A DNA stretch of 64,000 nt from an uncultured Burkholderiales bacterium (GTDB lineage Bacteria > Pseudomonadota > Gammaproteobacteria > Burkholderiales > Burkholderiaceae_C), in contig CAJAYT010000097.1 in the NCBI GenBank assembly GCA_903949285.1, positions 20,645 through 84,644 on the forward strand, in the 5' to 3' direction. The notes beneath the pieces are model-generated. The model did not search any database. It saw nothing but the letters and a program-made list of their open reading frames with translations, and was not told the origin of the DNA. Numbering within the stretch: the first letter of the stretch is position 1; each line of letters opens with the position of its first letter. The position numbers and the translations under genes are program-made. Positions 45,350 through 56,534 of the stretch are shown one piece after another.

Positions 45350-46060
45350 ATGAATTTAAAGGCAACGACCAATAGCCTATCAGAGCTGGTTTTAGACGCC
45401 CTTCCTCAAACCCAGTGTACGCGTTGTGGGTTCCCAGACTGCGCAGCCTACGCTCAGGCTGTGGCACATGACAGCGCACCCATCAACCAATGCCCACCTG
45501 GGGGCGAAGAAGGCGTACGTCGCTTAAGCGTCATTACTGGCAGACCTACCGTCCCCTTGAGCACTGATCACGGCGTTGAGGGGCCCAGGTCTTTGGCTTG
45601 GATTGATGAGGAAGTATGTATTGGTTGCACGCTTTGCATAGATGCCTGCCCAACGGATGCAATACTGGGCACCAATAAGAAAATGCACACCGTTATTGAG
45701 AAGTATTGCACAGGCTGTGAGCTGTGTATTCCGGTTTGCCCGGTAGACTGCATACTTCTTGAAAATGTAACACCCTCATTAACCGGCTGGAACGCCTGGA
45801 GTGAGTCACTTGCAGACCTGGCAAGAGCGCGCTATGGCAGTAGAAAAATAAGACTTCAACGCGAAACAGCAGAGCACGAAGAGCGAATGCGTGCGAAAGC
45901 ACTGGAGAACTTAGCGGACCTGGACGGCACAACTCACATGCCGCCCAAGGGCTCAGCCGGCTCTGCAGAATATTCAAAGCAAGTCGACCGCAAGACTGCA
46001 ATTATTCAAGCTGCCCTTGCAAAGGCAAAAGCAATTCAAACTAAAAAAGAAAATACCTGA
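45350..46060 (+). CDS. Solo RnfB-like iron-sulfur protein
   Basis: A 236-residue protein with an N-terminal 4Fe-4S (RnfB/Nar1-type) domain: Cys23, Cys26, Cys31 and Cys48 (QCTRCGFPDCAAYAQ, then NQCPPGG). Two [4Fe-4S] ferredoxin repeats follow (CIGCTLCIDACPTDAI; CTGCELCIPVCPVDCI). There is no N-terminal membrane anchor, unlike RnfB of complete Rnf complexes, and no rnfA/C/D/G/E neighbours. In Burkholderiales such solo proteins are often annotated RnfB/RsxB and are probably soluble electron carriers. The C-terminus is helical and charged. It starts 22 bp after phaZ. Confidence 0.85.
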   Translation: MNLKATTNSLSELVLDALPQTQCTRCGFPDCAAYAQAVAHDSAPINQCPPGGEEGVRRLSVITGRPTVPLSTDHGVEGPRSLAWIDEEVCIGCTLCIDACPTDAILGTNKKMHTVIEKYCTGCELCIPVCPVDCILLENVTPSLTGWNAWSESLADLARARYGSRKIRLQRETAEHEERMRAKALENLADLDGTTHMPPKGSAGSAEYSKQVDRKTAIIQAALAKAKAIQTKKENT

Positions 46061-46077
46061 GTTGAACTAAATGCAAC

Positions 46078-46542
46078 TCAGTGGCCCTTGGCTTGAATAA
46101 CCTCTAGGGGAGCTTGTACCAGTTCAATCAGAACGCCCTCTCCGCTAATAGGCAGGACTGCGTCTCCCTTAGGATGCACAAAGCAGATATCATATCCTGC
46201 AGCCCCCTTTCTGATACCACCTGGTGCGAAGCGAACACCATGAGCGCTCAGCCACTCAAAGGCGGCCTGTAAATCATCAATCCATAATCCAACATGGTTT
46301 AAGGGGGTTGTGTGAACCGCAGGCTTTTTGTCGATATCCATTGGCTGCATCAAATCCACCTCTACAGCGTGGGGGCCAGATCCAATGGTTAATATATCTT
46401 CATCCACATTTTCTCGCTCACTTGCAAAGGTTCCAGTCACTGGAATACCCAGCATCTCAACCCACAACTGTTTCAACGCATTCTTGTCGGTACCACCGAT
46501 GGCGATTTGTTGAATACCCAGGACTTTAAAGGGACGATTACT
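46078..46542 (-). CDS. VOC-fold protein, possible methylmalonyl-CoA epimerase
   Basis: A vicinal-oxygen-chelate protein of about 154 residues from ATG 46542 ([18 protein letters not shown]). A TTG at 46584 would overlap pccA by 4 bp and add an implausible leader. Two betaalphabetabetabeta units are visible. Candidate metal ligands are Gln in IQQIAIGG (usually His), His in [10 protein letters not shown] and Glu in [14 protein letters not shown] enzyme is needed to convert (S)- to (R)-methylmalonyl-CoA, and this gene closes the mcm-meaB-pccB-pccA operon. Epimerase function is inferred from context, and glyoxalase-like roles remain possible. Confidence 0.72.
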   Translation of the reverse strand, partial: SNRPFKVLGIQQIAIGGTDKNALKQLWVEMLGIPVTGTFASERENVDEDILTIGSGPHAVEVDLMQPMDIDKKPAVHTTPLNHVGLWIDDLQAAFEWLSAHGVRFAPGGIRKGAAGYDICFVHPKGDAVLPISGEGVLIELVQAPLEVIQAKGH

Positions 46543-46580
46543 CATTAATATATTTCCAAATGATTTAGCGTAAACAGCGC

Positions 46581-48644
46581 TCAAGCAGCTTCAGTTTTCT
46601 CAAACTCAATGATCAACTGATCCACCGTTAAAGACTCGCCTTTTTTGGCAAGCACACTCTTAACCACTCCCGTTTGAGCAGCTACTAAGACGTTCTCCAT
46701 TTTCATCGCCTCAATCACAGCGACTCGCTCGCCCATTTGAACCTTTTGACCAGGCGCAACAAGCACATCAGCTAAGAGGCCAGGCATGGGAGACAGGACA
46801 AAGCGGGAGAGGTCCGGTGGTGCTTTAAAAGGCATTAACTTGTACAAATCTGCCATACGGGGGGAGACAACAAGGGCAGTCAAAGTGCGTCCACCGTGAG
46901 AGACTTCAAGCGCCAGTGGATTCTTGTCTGATCCACGGTCGACCTGCGCAGTAAATGGTTGTCCATTGACCGTACCCACAATCCGAATGTCATTCAGGCG
47001 TGAATTACTCTCAATCGCATAATTGCGATCGTTGATCTTAATGACGGCGAGTCCGTTGCGGTCCATAAATTCATCAACATGAACATGGGTATGCTTGTGA
47101 TCCCCACTTGTTGAGAGTTCAATCACCACATATTCCTCGCCAATTTTGACGTCATAACCAGGGAGTTGGCCAGTCATGTTGGAGGCCCGTTCACGGGACT
47201 TGCGACGAACAAATGCGGCTAAGGCTATAAGGAAGTCTGGATCCGGATGTTCGCAATTTTCTTTCCCAAAGCCTTTGGGGTAATGCTCGGCGATAAACCC
47301 GGTGTTGAACTGCCCTGCCATAAAGTCGGGATGCGCTAATAGTGCGGATTGAAATGCAATGTTAGAACTCACGCCTCGAATGACAAAACCGTTCAAAGCC
47401 TCTCGCATTTTTGCAATAGCTTCGTTGCGGTTGGTTCCGTGCACGATTAATTTCGCAATCATTGAGTCATAGTGCATCGGTATCTCACCGCCCTCTGAGA
47501 CACCGGTGTCAACCCTCACGCCCTCCAAGTGCTCGGTATCGGCTTGGAACATGGTCTCATGGGGCGGCTCAAAACGCACCAATCTCCCAGTTGAGGGTAA
47601 GAAATTGCGGAACGGATCTTCAGCGTTAATTCTGCATTCAATGGCCCATCCGTTACGTTTTACGTCGGTTTGTTTGATATTCAAATGTTCACCGTAGGCA
47701 ATGCGAATCATCCACTCGACTAGGTCAAGTCCTGTGATGCACTCCGTTACAGGGTGTTCGACTTGCAAACGGGTATTCATCTCTAGAAAATAAAAGCTTT
47801 GATCGCGCCCAACGACAAACTCAACAGTACCGGCACTTTTGTAATTCACAGCCTTCGCTAATGAAACTGCTTGCTCACCCATTTTTATGCGAGTTTGCTC
47901 GCTTATGAAGGGGGACGGTGCCTCCTCAATGACCTTTTGATGGCGACGCTGAATGGAGCATTCGCGTTCGTTTAAATAAATAACGTGACCGTGCGAGTCG
48001 CCCAGAACTTGAATCTCAATGTGGCGCGGTTCTTCAACGAATTTCTCGATGAACACCCTGTCGTCACCAAAACTGTTCTTTGCTTCATTGGTGCAAGATG
48101 TGAAACCCTCCAAAGCTTCCCTGTCGTTATAGGCGACACGCAGACCTTTGCCGCCACCACCTGCGGAGGCTTTGATCATCACCGGATATCCAATCCCTTT
48201 TGCAATTTCAACCGCTTTTTCTGCAGAAGCAATGGCTTCGTTCACACCAGGAATAGTGTTAACGCCCGCTTTGGTGGCAAGCTTCTTGGAAGCAATTTTG
48301 TCCCCCATTGCAGCAATCGACTCTGAGCGCGGACCAATAAAAGCGATACCTTCATCCTCACAGCGCTTTGCAAAGGCCTCGTTCTCACTTAAAAAACCGT
48401 ATCCTGGGTGCACGGCCTGAGCGCCAGTGGCTTTGCAGGCAGCAATTATTTTATCGGCAACAAGATAAGACTCTCTTGAGGCTGCTGGGCCGATGAGGAT
48501 TGCCTCATCGGCCAATTGAACATGTCGGGCGTCCTTGTCAGCTTCTGAGTAAACAGCAACCGTTTTAATGCCCATTTTTTTAGCGGTCACGATAACTCTG
48601 CAAGCGATTTCACCGCGGTTGGCAATTAATATTTTTTTAAACAT
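46581..48644 (-). CDS. pccA: Propionyl-CoA carboxylase alpha subunit (biotin carboxylase + BCCP)
   Basis: Carboxylates biotin with ATP and bicarbonate and delivers it to the beta subunit. The 687-residue protein has a biotin-carboxylase domain (1-about 450: [44 protein letters not shown]), a BT linker domain and the biotinyl domain at the C-terminus, with biotin on Lys648 in EAMKMENVL. Linker length suits PccA rather than AccC. It lies 58 bp after pccB in the operon. 3-methylcrotonyl-CoA carboxylase is less likely because mcm and meaB are adjacent. Confidence 0.94.
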   Translation of the reverse strand: MFKKILIANRGEIACRVIVTAKKMGIKTVAVYSEADKDARHVQLADEAILIGPAASRESYLVADKIIAACKATGAQAVHPGYGFLSENEAFAKRCEDEGIAFIGPRSESIAAMGDKIASKKLATKAGVNTIPGVNEAIASAEKAVEIAKGIGYPVMIKASAGGGGKGLRVAYNDREALEGFTSCTNEAKNSFGDDRVFIEKFVEEPRHIEIQVLGDSHGHVIYLNERECSIQRRHQKVIEEAPSPFISEQTRIKMGEQAVSLAKAVNYKSAGTVEFVVGRDQSFYFLEMNTRLQVEHPVTECITGLDLVEWMIRIAYGEHLNIKQTDVKRNGWAIECRINAEDPFRNFLPSTGRLVRFEPPHETMFQADTEHLEGVRVDTGVSEGGEIPMHYDSMIAKLIVHGTNRNEAIAKMREALNGFVIRGVSSNIAFQSALLAHPDFMAGQFNTGFIAEHYPKGFGKENCEHPDPDFLIALAAFVRRKSRERASNMTGQLPGYDVKIGEEYVVIELSTSGDHKHTHVHVDEFMDRNGLAVIKINDRNYAIESNSRLNDIRIVGTVNGQPFTAQVDRGSDKNPLALEVSHGGRTLTALVVSPRMADLYKLMPFKAPPDLSRFVLSPMPGLLADVLVAPGQKVQMGERVAVIEAMKMENVLVAAQTGVVKSVLAKKGESLTVDQLIIEFEKTEAA

Positions 48645-48702
48645 AGTCTTTTACATTCAATGGATATAGAGTGGGTTACTAAAGGTGAATGACTTAATCC
48701 AA

Positions 48703-50235
48703 TTAAAGTGGAATGTTGCCGTGTTTACGCCAAGGATTCTCTAACTTCTTGCCTTTTAGCATCACCAGTGATCTGCAAATGCGCTTTCTAGTCTCATGAG
48801 GCAAAATCACATCATCAATAAAGCCCCTTGCACCTGCAACGAACGGGTTGGCAAAACGGGCTTTGTACTCTGCCTCTTTGGAGCTTAGTTTCTCTGGGTC
48901 CCCTTTGTCCTCTCTAAAAATAATCTCTACAGCGCCCTTCGCGCCCATGACCGCTATCTCCGCATTGGGCCAGGCAAAGTTAACGTCGCCGCGTAAATGT
49001 TTGGAGGCCATCACATCGTATGCACCCCCGTATGCCTTGCGGGTGATGACGGTAATCTTAGGTACTGTGCACTCAGCATAAGCATAGAGTAATTTAGCGC
49101 CGTGTTTAATGATTCCGCCGTACTCCTGGGAAGTCCCGGGCATAAAACCAGGCACATCCACAAACGTAATCACTGGAATGTTGAAGGCATCGCAAAAGCG
49201 CACAAACCGAGCAGCTTTGATGCTGCTTTTGATATCCAGACAACCAGCTAGCACCATGGGCTGATTTGCCACGATGCCAACTGATTGACCCGCCATGCGC
49301 GCAAATCCAACAATAATGTTTTTTGCATACTCGGGTTGAATCTCAAAGAAGTCTCCGTCGTCTACCGTCTTTAAGATCAACTCCATCATGTCGTAGGGCT
49401 TGTTTGGATTCTCCGGCACTAACGTGTCTAAACTCAAATCCATGCGGTCCTTGGGGTCCCCGCTGTCGCGAAGTGGGGGAATATCCCTGTTATTGAGGGG
49501 CAAGTAGTTGTATAAGCGGCGAAGCATTAAGAGGGCTTCAATGTCATTCTCAAAGGCTCTATCGGCTACACCGCTAAGCGTTGTGTGAGTGACTGATCCA
49601 CCCAGCTCTTCAGCAGTCACTTCTTCGTGCGTCACAGTCTTTACCACCTCAGGTCCAGTGACGAACATGTAGGAGGTATCTTTGACCATGAAAATGAAAT
49701 CGGTCATTGCAGGTGAATAAACTGCGCCGCCTGCGCTTGGGCCCATGATCATGCTGATTTGAGGGATCACCCCGCTTGCCAACACATTGCGTTGGAAGAT
49801 ATCAGCGTAACCACCCAGTGAAGCAACGCCCTCTTGAATTCTTGCGCCACCTGAGTCATTCAAACCAATCACGGGAGCACCTGCCTTCATGGCTTGGTCC
49901 ATGATTTTGCATATTTTCTCGGCGTGCGCCTCAGACAAAGCACCACCAAAGACTGTAAAGTCTTGACTGAACACAAAAACCAATCGTCCGTTTATCATGC
50001 CGTAGCCGGTTACTACACCGTCTCCAGGAATTTTATTGTCTTGCATGCCAAAGTCCGTGCAGCGGTGCTCGACAAACATATCCCACTCTTCAAACGTTCC
50101 TTCATCAAGCAATACTTCGATTCTCTCGCGTGCAGAGAGTTTGCCTTTGGCGTGTTGCGCCTCGACCCGGCGAATACCCCCACCCAATCGGGCGGCGGCT
50201 CTTTTGTGTTCAAGTTGTTGAAGGATTTCTTGCAT
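48703..50235 (-). CDS. pccB: Propionyl-CoA carboxylase beta subunit
   Basis: Carboxyltransferase subunit, 510 residues, with the two crotonase-like halves. Typical segments are [61 protein letters not shown] and, in the second half, [30 protein letters not shown]. The C-terminus [14 protein letters not shown] is characteristic of PccB. An 11-bp tandem repeat lies just upstream (50271-50314). It pairs with pccA downstream. Confidence 0.95.
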   Translation of the reverse strand: MQEILQQLEHKRAAARLGGGIRRVEAQHAKGKLSARERIEVLLDEGTFEEWDMFVEHRCTDFGMQDNKIPGDGVVTGYGMINGRLVFVFSQDFTVFGGALSEAHAEKICKIMDQAMKAGAPVIGLNDSGGARIQEGVASLGGYADIFQRNVLASGVIPQISMIMGPSAGGAVYSPAMTDFIFMVKDTSYMFVTGPEVVKTVTHEEVTAEELGGSVTHTTLSGVADRAFENDIEALLMLRRLYNYLPLNNRDIPPLRDSGDPKDRMDLSLDTLVPENPNKPYDMMELILKTVDDGDFFEIQPEYAKNIIVGFARMAGQSVGIVANQPMVLAGCLDIKSSIKAARFVRFCDAFNIPVITFVDVPGFMPGTSQEYGGIIKHGAKLLYAYAECTVPKITVITRKAYGGAYDVMASKHLRGDVNFAWPNAEIAVMGAKGAVEIIFREDKGDPEKLSSKEAEYKARFANPFVAGARGFIDDVILPHETRKRICRSLVMLKGKKLENPWRKHGNIPL

Positions 50236-50270
50236 GGGGTTAACTCCGAAAAAATTCTTGAAAGCTTTAC

Positions 50271-50314
50271 TGATGCGTTAATGATGCGTTAATGATGCGT
50301 TACTGATACATGAC
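50271..50314. repeat. 11-bp tandem repeat upstream of pccB
   Basis: Three copies of TGATGCGTTAA (the third ending C) and a degenerate fourth (TGATACATGAC), in perfect 11-bp register. The array is 36 bp upstream of the pccB start in the meaB-pccB gap. A period near one helical turn would place copies on the same DNA face. Confidence 0.8.
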
Positions 50315-50400
50315 TGAAGATTTAAAAACCAAGATCTCTTGAGCAGATAAATGCTTCAATTCAAAGGGAGAGTCTGGAGCCTGAATACAACTGAGTAAGG

Positions 50401-51546
50401 TCATGCATGGCCCCCTTTGTAAGCAAAGAGGAGTTGACGTGCAGCCACAGTTGGTGCCAAGGACCCATTACCGACACCGGCCAAAACATTAGGCAGCATT
50501 GACCTTACTGGTGGGTACTCCTTAAAGGAGCGCTTGAGCTCACTATCAACCCGCTCCCACATACCGGCCAAGGCCTGAGAACGCCGACGCTCTGACCAGA
50601 GGCCACTTTTCTCACGCGACACCTTGTAGGCGCTAACGGTTTGCCAAAAATTCTCTATCCCCTTCTCTTGGAGGGCGCTGAGCTGCAACACCTTGGGTAA
50701 GGGAGTTGACGACTGGGCTTTGTGTGACTGTTCATGTTCATGGCCGTGACCATGAAATGCATCTTGGTCATGCCCTTGGTCCAGCTGCGTGCTCTTGGAG
50801 GGATTGCCGTGAAACCCGTAAAGTCGCATCGCACTTGTAATTTGAGCCTGTGCGCGAGTAGCAGCATTTGGATCTAGATCAGCTTTATTGATGAGCACTA
50901 GATCCGCAAGTTCCATCACCCCCTTTTTGATAGCCTGCAGATCATCTCCCGCGTTTGGCAGTTGCATGAGTACAAAAAGATCCGTCATGAGTGAGACAGT
51001 TGTCTCACTTTGACCAACGCCGACTGTCTCGACAATCACGATGTCGTACCCAGCGGCCTCGCAAAGGAGAATAGCCTCACGCGTTTTCTCCGCTACTCCG
51101 CCAAGTGTTCCCCTGCTAGGAGAGGGTCTGATAAATGCTGAAGGATTAACTGAGAGTCTCTCCATTCGGGTCTTATCGCCAAGAATAGATCCGCCCGATA
51201 CAGTTGAGGAAGGATCGACCGCTAATACAGCCAGCTTATGTCCCTTATTGATTAAATACAGTCCCAATACCTCAATGAAGGTGCTTTTACCCACACCTGG
51301 TACTCCACTGATACCGAGTCTTAAAGATTGGCCGGTGTGGGGTAATAGCATGGAGATGAGCGCATCAGCTTCAGCCCTATCACTGGGCAACGTGGATTCA
51401 AGAAGCGTAATCGATTTGGCGAGAGCTCGTCTGTTAAGAGCCTCCCAATTTTGAGTTTGGTTAGAGGTCCCGGGGTCCGTAGTTTGGGTAGCGGACGCAC
51501 GGCGACCGCTGCCAAGTAACGCTTGGGCCAATTCCTGCGCTTTCAC
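50401..51546 (-). CDS. meaB: Methylmalonyl-CoA mutase chaperone GTPase MeaB, with His-rich insert
   Basis: G3E P-loop GTPase that protects methylmalonyl-CoA mutase and gates cobalamin loading; formerly called ArgK. It has Walker A GVPGVGKS (81-88), [22 protein letters not shown], switch ETVGVGQSE and base-recognition NKADLD. At 381 residues it is longer than usual. Between the G4 motif and the C-terminal dimerisation arm there is a loop (about 250-283) with a His/Asp/Glu-rich core, [19 protein letters not shown] (257-275). Such inserts are known as metal-storage loops in HypB and CobW-type GTPases. GTG start, 2 bp after the mcm stop. Confidence 0.92.
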   Translation of the reverse strand: MKAQELAQALLGSGRRASATQTTDPGTSNQTQNWEALNRRALAKSITLLESTLPSDRAEADALISMLLPHTGQSLRLGISGVPGVGKSTFIEVLGLYLINKGHKLAVLAVDPSSTVSGGSILGDKTRMERLSVNPSAFIRPSPSRGTLGGVAEKTREAILLCEAAGYDIVIVETVGVGQSETTVSLMTDLFVLMQLPNAGDDLQAIKKGVMELADLVLINKADLDPNAATRAQAQITSAMRLYGFHGNPSKSTQLDQGHDQDAFHGHGHEHEQSHKAQSSTPLPKVLQLSALQEKGIENFWQTVSAYKVSREKSGLWSERRRSQALAGMWERVDSELKRSFKEYPPVRSMLPNVLAGVGNGSLAPTVAARQLLFAYKGGHA

Positions 51547-51548
51547 CC

Positions 51549-53783
51549 TTAAGCCTGAGCCTTCTTGATTTGATCAAGTACATCCCTAGCACTCGTTGGT
51601 ATGGGAGTTCCAGGTCCGTATATACCTTTAACGCCACTGGCATATAGGAAGTCGTAATCTTGCTTGGGGATAACGCCGCCTACAAACACAATGATATCGT
51701 CCGCACCCTGGGCCTTTAAAGCTTGGATGATGGCAGGAACGAGTGTTTTATGACCCGCAGCAAGCGTGGATACACCGACTGCGTGCACATCATTCTCGAT
51801 AGCCTGTCTTGCACATTCCTCAGGAGTTTGAAAGAGAGGCCCCATATCCACATCAAAGCCGAGATCTGCAAAAGCAGTGGCTACGATTTTTGCCCCCCTG
51901 TCGTGCCCGTCTTGTCCGAGCTTTGCAATCATGACTCTGGGGCGACGTCCAAGTTTATCCCCGTAGTCTGAGATATCTTTCTTCAAGGTCTCCCAGGTGT
52001 GCTCTGAGTCCGCCTCAGACTCGTAAGCTGCGGCGTATACGCCGGTGACCTTTTGTGTATCAGCGCGGTGACGTCCGTATACCTTCTCAAGCGCGTCACT
52101 GATCTCTCCAACTGTTGCGCGAAGCCTCATAGCTTTAACGCTCAGGTCCAGCAAATTGCCCTCACCCGACTGCGCAGCGTTGGTTAGCGCTTCCAGCGCT
52201 GATGCCACAGCTACGGAGTCCCGGCTGGCTTTGATTTGAGCCAACATCTTGATTTGACCCTCACGTACACGAACGTTATCCACCTCAAGGAACTCTATAG
52301 GATCTTCGGTTTTGAGTTTATATTTGTTGACGCCAACGATCACGTCTTGACCAGAGTCGATGCGGGCTTGTTTCTCAGCAGCTGCAGCTTCGATTTTGAG
52401 CTTAGCCCAGCCCGAATCAACAGCCTGGGTCATACCGCCCATCTCTTTGACCTCCTCGATAATGGCCCAGGCCTTTTCAGCCATTTCGTTGGTCAGGCTC
52501 TCCATCATGTAGCTACCAGCCCATGGATCGATCACATTGGTAATGTGCGTTTCCTCTTGAATGATTAGCTGGGTATTTCTTGCAATGCGCGAGCTAAACT
52601 CCGTCGGCAGAGCAATCGCCTCATCAAAGCTATTGGTGTGCAAACTCTGCGTTCCACCAAACACAGCGGCCATGGCTTCAATTGTTGTACGAACAACATT
52701 GTTGTACGGATCTTGTTCTGTTAGCGACCAACCCGAAGTCTGGCAATGGGTTCTGAGCATGAGGCTCTTTGGGGATTTAGCACCAAAGTCCTTCATGATG
52801 CGACACCACAATAGCCTTGCTGCGCGCATCTTTGCAACCTCTAAATAGAAGTTCATCCCAATTGCCCAGAAAAAGGACAAGCGCCCGGCAAAATCATCAA
52901 CGTCTAAGCCCTTGGCCATTGCGGTTTGGACATATTCTTTTCCGTCAGCAAGGGTAAAGGCTAGCTCTAACGCTTGGTTAGCCCCAGCCTCTTGCATGTG
53001 GTAACCCGAAATCGAAATCGAATTAAATTTCGGCATCGACTTAGAGGTGTACTCAATGATGTCACCAATGATTTTCATTGACGGCTTGGGGGGATAGATG
53101 TAGGTATTGCGAACCATGAATTCTTTGAGAATGTCATTTTGTATGGTTCCGCTTAACTGAGCTTGAGAGACACCCTGCTCTTCACCGGCCACAATGTAGC
53201 CTGCGAGGACGGGGAGCACTGCTCCGTTCATGGTCATGGAGACAGACACTTTATCAAGAGGGATTTGATCAAACAAAATCTTCATATCCTCTACTGTGTC
53301 AATAGCAACGCCTGCCTTGCCCACATCCCCCGTCACTCGGGGGTGATCGGAGTCGTATCCTCTGTGAGTTGCTAAATCAAAAGCAACCGATACGCCCTGC
53401 CCACCGCTTGCGAGTGCTTTTCTGTAAAAAGCATTGGACTCTTGCGCTGTAGAGAATCCCGCATATTGCCGAATAGTCCAAGGACGAGACGCGTACATCG
53501 TAGCCTGTGGACCACGGATGTAGGGCTCAAATCCTGGTAAGGTATCCGTATGGGCTAAATCTTCAGTGTCCGCTGCTGTGTAAAGAGCCTTAACTGTGAT
53601 GCCATCAGGTGTGTGCCAATTGAGTGCATCTACTTGGCCATTAGGTGCGGATTTGGAGGCTGCTTGCTCCCAATCGGCAAGAGTTGATGGTTTAAATTCC
53701 CGGGACCTTTTGCTCATCTCACGTTCCTTAAGTACATCTACACAACGCCCAAAGTCAATTTGCTCTTCTATTGCGAGGGGCAA
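51549..53783 (-). CDS. mcm: Methylmalonyl-CoA mutase, single-chain type
   Basis: Adenosylcobalamin enzyme that rearranges (R)-methylmalonyl-CoA to succinyl-CoA. Frame of 744 residues: the N-terminal TIM barrel (about 80-560: [33 protein letters not shown], [41 protein letters not shown]), and the C-terminal B12 domain with DxHxxG (DGHDRGAKI, His627). A nearer ATG at residue 23 (53717), with AAGGA 9 bp ahead, is the likely start, giving about 722 residues. It leads the operon; meaB follows at 2 bp. Both homologous halves are in one chain. Confidence 0.95.
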   Translation of the reverse strand: MPLAIEEQIDFGRCVDVLKEREMSKRSREFKPSTLADWEQAASKSAPNGQVDALNWHTPDGITVKALYTAADTEDLAHTDTLPGFEPYIRGPQATMYASRPWTIRQYAGFSTAQESNAFYRKALASGGQGVSVAFDLATHRGYDSDHPRVTGDVGKAGVAIDTVEDMKILFDQIPLDKVSVSMTMNGAVLPVLAGYIVAGEEQGVSQAQLSGTIQNDILKEFMVRNTYIYPPKPSMKIIGDIIEYTSKSMPKFNSISISGYHMQEAGANQALELAFTLADGKEYVQTAMAKGLDVDDFAGRLSFFWAIGMNFYLEVAKMRAARLLWCRIMKDFGAKSPKSLMLRTHCQTSGWSLTEQDPYNNVVRTTIEAMAAVFGGTQSLHTNSFDEAIALPTEFSSRIARNTQLIIQEETHITNVIDPWAGSYMMESLTNEMAEKAWAIIEEVKEMGGMTQAVDSGWAKLKIEAAAAEKQARIDSGQDVIVGVNKYKLKTEDPIEFLEVDNVRVREGQIKMLAQIKASRDSVAVASALEALTNAAQSGEGNLLDLSVKAMRLRATVGEISDALEKVYGRHRADTQKVTGVYAAAYESEADSEHTWETLKKDISDYGDKLGRRPRVMIAKLGQDGHDRGAKIVATAFADLGFDVDMGPLFQTPEECARQAIENDVHAVGVSTLAAGHKTLVPAIIQALKAQGADDIIVFVGGVIPKQDYDFLYASGVKGIYGPGTPIPTSARDVLDQIKKAQA

Positions 53784-53967
53784 AATTCATGACACTGAGT
53801 CCTGTGTGTCCACTCCAATGAGTGAACAACAGTGATAGTTTTAACAGTACTTAAGTTTAAACCTAAAACCCCTAATTTAACCCAGGGTTTGATCGTAATA
53901 CTGCGCAGCAAATTGACTAAGATCAATTGTCAACAGGCTTACAGTTGGCTGTGTTTAAGCGGATTTG

Positions 53968-56232
53968 CTACTCTTTTACACAATCCGCGAAAAGTCCTAC
54001 AACCCCTTGGGCATCCTTTTCGGCAACAAGTCCGTGGATATCGGTTTCAAATCCTGGGCACTGCGCGTTGAATTCACCTGCAAAGCGCAAATAGTCAACG
54101 ATCTTCTTGTTGAAGACCTCACCAGGTATCAAAAGAGGAATGCCAGGTGGGTAAGGGGTGATAAGGCTGGTTGTAATTCGACCCTCAAGCTTATCTACTG
54201 GTACGCGCTCGGTATTGGAGTGCGCGATTTGCGCGTACGCATCACTGGGTTTCATAGCGGGCGTTAAATCACTGAGGTACATCTCGGTTGTGAGACGTGC
54301 AATATCGTACTTTGCGTAGAGCTCATGCACATACTGACACAAGTCTTGTAGTCCCATGTTCTCGTACTTCGGGTGCTTTGCACAAAACTCTGGCAAGATC
54401 TTCCACATCGGATGGTTTTTGGCGTAATCGTCCTTGAACTGCTGAAGCGCCGTGAGCAATGAGTTCCATCGTCCTTTGGTAATACCAATGGTAAACATGA
54501 TGAAGAAACTGTACAGACCGGTTTTCTCAATAATCACCCCGTGTTCAGCCAAGAATTTGGAGACGATGCTTGCGGGAATGCCTGTTTTCGCAAACTTTCC
54601 GTTAATGTCCAGTCCAGGGGTGACGATTGTTGATTTGATTGGATCCAACATGTTGAAGCCATCAGCCAAATCTCCAAATCCGTGCCACTTGGAATTTTTA
54701 CCGTGGCTACCAAAGATCCAGTGATCTGCGCGACCAATCCCCTCTTCCACCAATTGGTCAGGCCCCCAAACCTTAAACCACCAATCTTTGCCGTACTCTT
54801 CGTCTACTTTGCGCATGGCGCGCCTGAAGTCCAGCGCTTCAACGATACTTTCTTCCACCAAGGCCGTCCCTCCAGGCGGCTCCATCATCGCTGCTGCAAC
54901 GTCGCAACTTGCAATGATGGCGTACTGAGGGCTGGTACTGGTGTGCATCAAAAACGCCTCGTTAAAGAGATGGCGATCCAGTTTCTTGGTCTGCGAGTCC
55001 TGCACCAGTACATGAGATGCTTGGCTGATACCCGCTAAAAGCTTATGAATGGACTGCGTTGAGTAGACAACTGAGTGCTTAGGACGCTCACGCTTTTTGC
55101 CCATAGCGTGATAGGTGCCGTAAAAAGGGTGGAAAGCTGCGTGAGGTAGCCAAGCTTCGTCAAAATGCAGGTTGGCAACATATCCATCCAGCATGTTCTT
55201 GATCGTCTCAGTGTTGTACAAAACACCGTCATACGTAGACTGTGTGATGGTCAAGACTTTGGGTTTTATATTGCTGACATCAACGCCTTTTAAGAGGGGA
55301 TTGGATGCAATCTTAGCTTTAATGGTCTCGGGCTCAAACTCGCTTTGTGGGATGGGTCCGATAATGCCGAAATGATTGCGAGTGGGCTTTAGGAATACGG
55401 GAATTGCGCCAGTCATGATGATCGCGTGTAAAACCGACTTGTGGCAGTTGCGGTCTACGACTACAACGTCGCCCGGCGCAACTGTATGGTGCCAGACAAT
55501 CTTATTACTGGTACTGGTCCCGTTGGTAACGAAATAACAATGATCCGCGTTGAAAATTCGGGCAGCGTTACGCTCAGACGCGGCGACAGGGCCGGTATGG
55601 TCCAAGAGTTGACCAAGTTCATCTACTGCGTTACAAACGTCTGCTCTGAGCATGTTTTCACCAAAAAATTGGTGAAACATCTGACCAACAGGACTTTTAA
55701 GGAACGCAACGCCCCCGGAGTGTCCTGGGCAGTGCCAAGAATAAGAGCCGTCCTCTGCGTAATCGAGCAGGGCTTTAAAAAAGGGGGGTTTGACGCCTTC
55801 GAGGTAGGTTTTGGCTTCACGGATGATGTGCCTTGCAACGAACTCAGGCGTATCCTCAAACATGTGGATAAAGCCGTTTAATTCACGCAAAATGTCATTG
55901 GGAAGGTGTCGAGATGTTTTCGTCTCGCCGTATACATAGATTGGCACCTCTGCATTCTTAAAGCGCACTTCTTCGATGAAGTTACGCAAATTAAGAACTG
56001 CAGGGTCTAAATCAGGTCCAGGAGTGAACTCCTCATCATCAATTGAGAGAATAAATGCGCTTGCACGCGACTGCTGTTGAGCGAATTGACTTAAGTCGCC
56101 ATAGCTAGTCACCCCCAAAATCTCAAAACCCTCGCCCTCTATAGCCTCGGCTAAGGCCCTGATCCCCAGTCCAGAGGTGTTTTCAGATCTAAAGTCCTCG
56201 TCAATAATGACAATAGGGAAATGGAACTTCAT
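53968..56232 (-). CDS. Arginine/lysine/ornithine decarboxylase (fold type I, group III)
   Basis: PLP-dependent basic amino-acid decarboxylase of 754 residues with the three-part build of the inducible enzymes. An N-terminal response-regulator-like wing comes first (1-about 130, IVIIDEDFRSENTSGLGIRALAEAIE). The PLP core has HCPGHSGGVAFL, LHFDEAWLPHAAFHPFY (Asp358) and Lys397 in STQSIHKLLAGISQASH. The C-terminal domain ends PGIPLLIPGEV then a short tail. It makes agmatine, cadaverine or putrescine from its substrate. Which one is not decided by the sequence; the GT-W-PGxP context fits arginine decarboxylase best. Single gene before tRNA-Ser. Confidence 0.87.
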   Translation of the reverse strand: MKFHFPIVIIDEDFRSENTSGLGIRALAEAIEGEGFEILGVTSYGDLSQFAQQQSRASAFILSIDDEEFTPGPDLDPAVLNLRNFIEEVRFKNAEVPIYVYGETKTSRHLPNDILRELNGFIHMFEDTPEFVARHIIREAKTYLEGVKPPFFKALLDYAEDGSYSWHCPGHSGGVAFLKSPVGQMFHQFFGENMLRADVCNAVDELGQLLDHTGPVAASERNAARIFNADHCYFVTNGTSTSNKIVWHHTVAPGDVVVVDRNCHKSVLHAIIMTGAIPVFLKPTRNHFGIIGPIPQSEFEPETIKAKIASNPLLKGVDVSNIKPKVLTITQSTYDGVLYNTETIKNMLDGYVANLHFDEAWLPHAAFHPFYGTYHAMGKKRERPKHSVVYSTQSIHKLLAGISQASHVLVQDSQTKKLDRHLFNEAFLMHTSTSPQYAIIASCDVAAAMMEPPGGTALVEESIVEALDFRRAMRKVDEEYGKDWWFKVWGPDQLVEEGIGRADHWIFGSHGKNSKWHGFGDLADGFNMLDPIKSTIVTPGLDINGKFAKTGIPASIVSKFLAEHGVIIEKTGLYSFFIMFTIGITKGRWNSLLTALQQFKDDYAKNHPMWKILPEFCAKHPKYENMGLQDLCQYVHELYAKYDIARLTTEMYLSDLTPAMKPSDAYAQIAHSNTERVPVDKLEGRITTSLITPYPPGIPLLIPGEVFNKKIVDYLRFAGEFNAQCPGFETDIHGLVAEKDAQGVVGLFADCVKE

Positions 56233-56282
56233 GTGATTTAGCCTCTAGGTTTCTAATAAAAGGACGAAGTGTACATGCCAAA

Positions 56283-56311
56283 TGTGGCGATCCAAAGGAG
56301 ACTGCTACAAT
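56283..56311 (+). promoter_or_regulatory. Candidate promoter of tRNA-Ser
   Basis: TACAAT at 56306-56311 is a good -10 box, and transcription would start about 56318, close to the mature 5' end at 56323. The -35 region 17 bp upstream (TGTGGC, 56283-56288) is weak. Confidence 0.4.
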
Positions 56312-56322
56312 GCACTCCACGC

Positions 56323-56413
56323 GGAGAGGTGGATGAGCGGTTTAAGTCGCACGCCTGGAAAGCGTGTGAGGATTAATAGTCCTCCGCGGGTTCGAATCCC
56401 GCCCTCTCCGCCA
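56323..56413 (+). tRNA. tRNA-Ser (anticodon GGA)
   Basis: A 91-nt class II tRNA gene with encoded CCA. Acceptor arms GGAGAGG/CCTCTCC pair. The anticodon stem surrounds loop CTGGAAA, giving GGA (reads UCC/UCU). A long variable arm of the serine type (TGAGGATTAATAGTCCTC) and T arm GCGGGTTCGAATCCCGC follow. It is a separate single gene after the decarboxylase. Confidence 0.96.
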
Positions 56414-56534
56414 TTATTAAATAAAATATTTTTCGCTTTGAAAACAATGAGTTAGGACATTATTAAGCTCAATTTTCAACTCAACCCAGCCATGGTCTTC
56501 CAATAGAACCACGTGTAAAAGTTGAGATCAAATT

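Noticed and set aside
55441..55881. Long plus-strand frame inside the decarboxylase gene
   Set aside because: The minus strand encodes the conserved N-terminal and PLP core of the decarboxylase; the plus frame has no recognisable motif.
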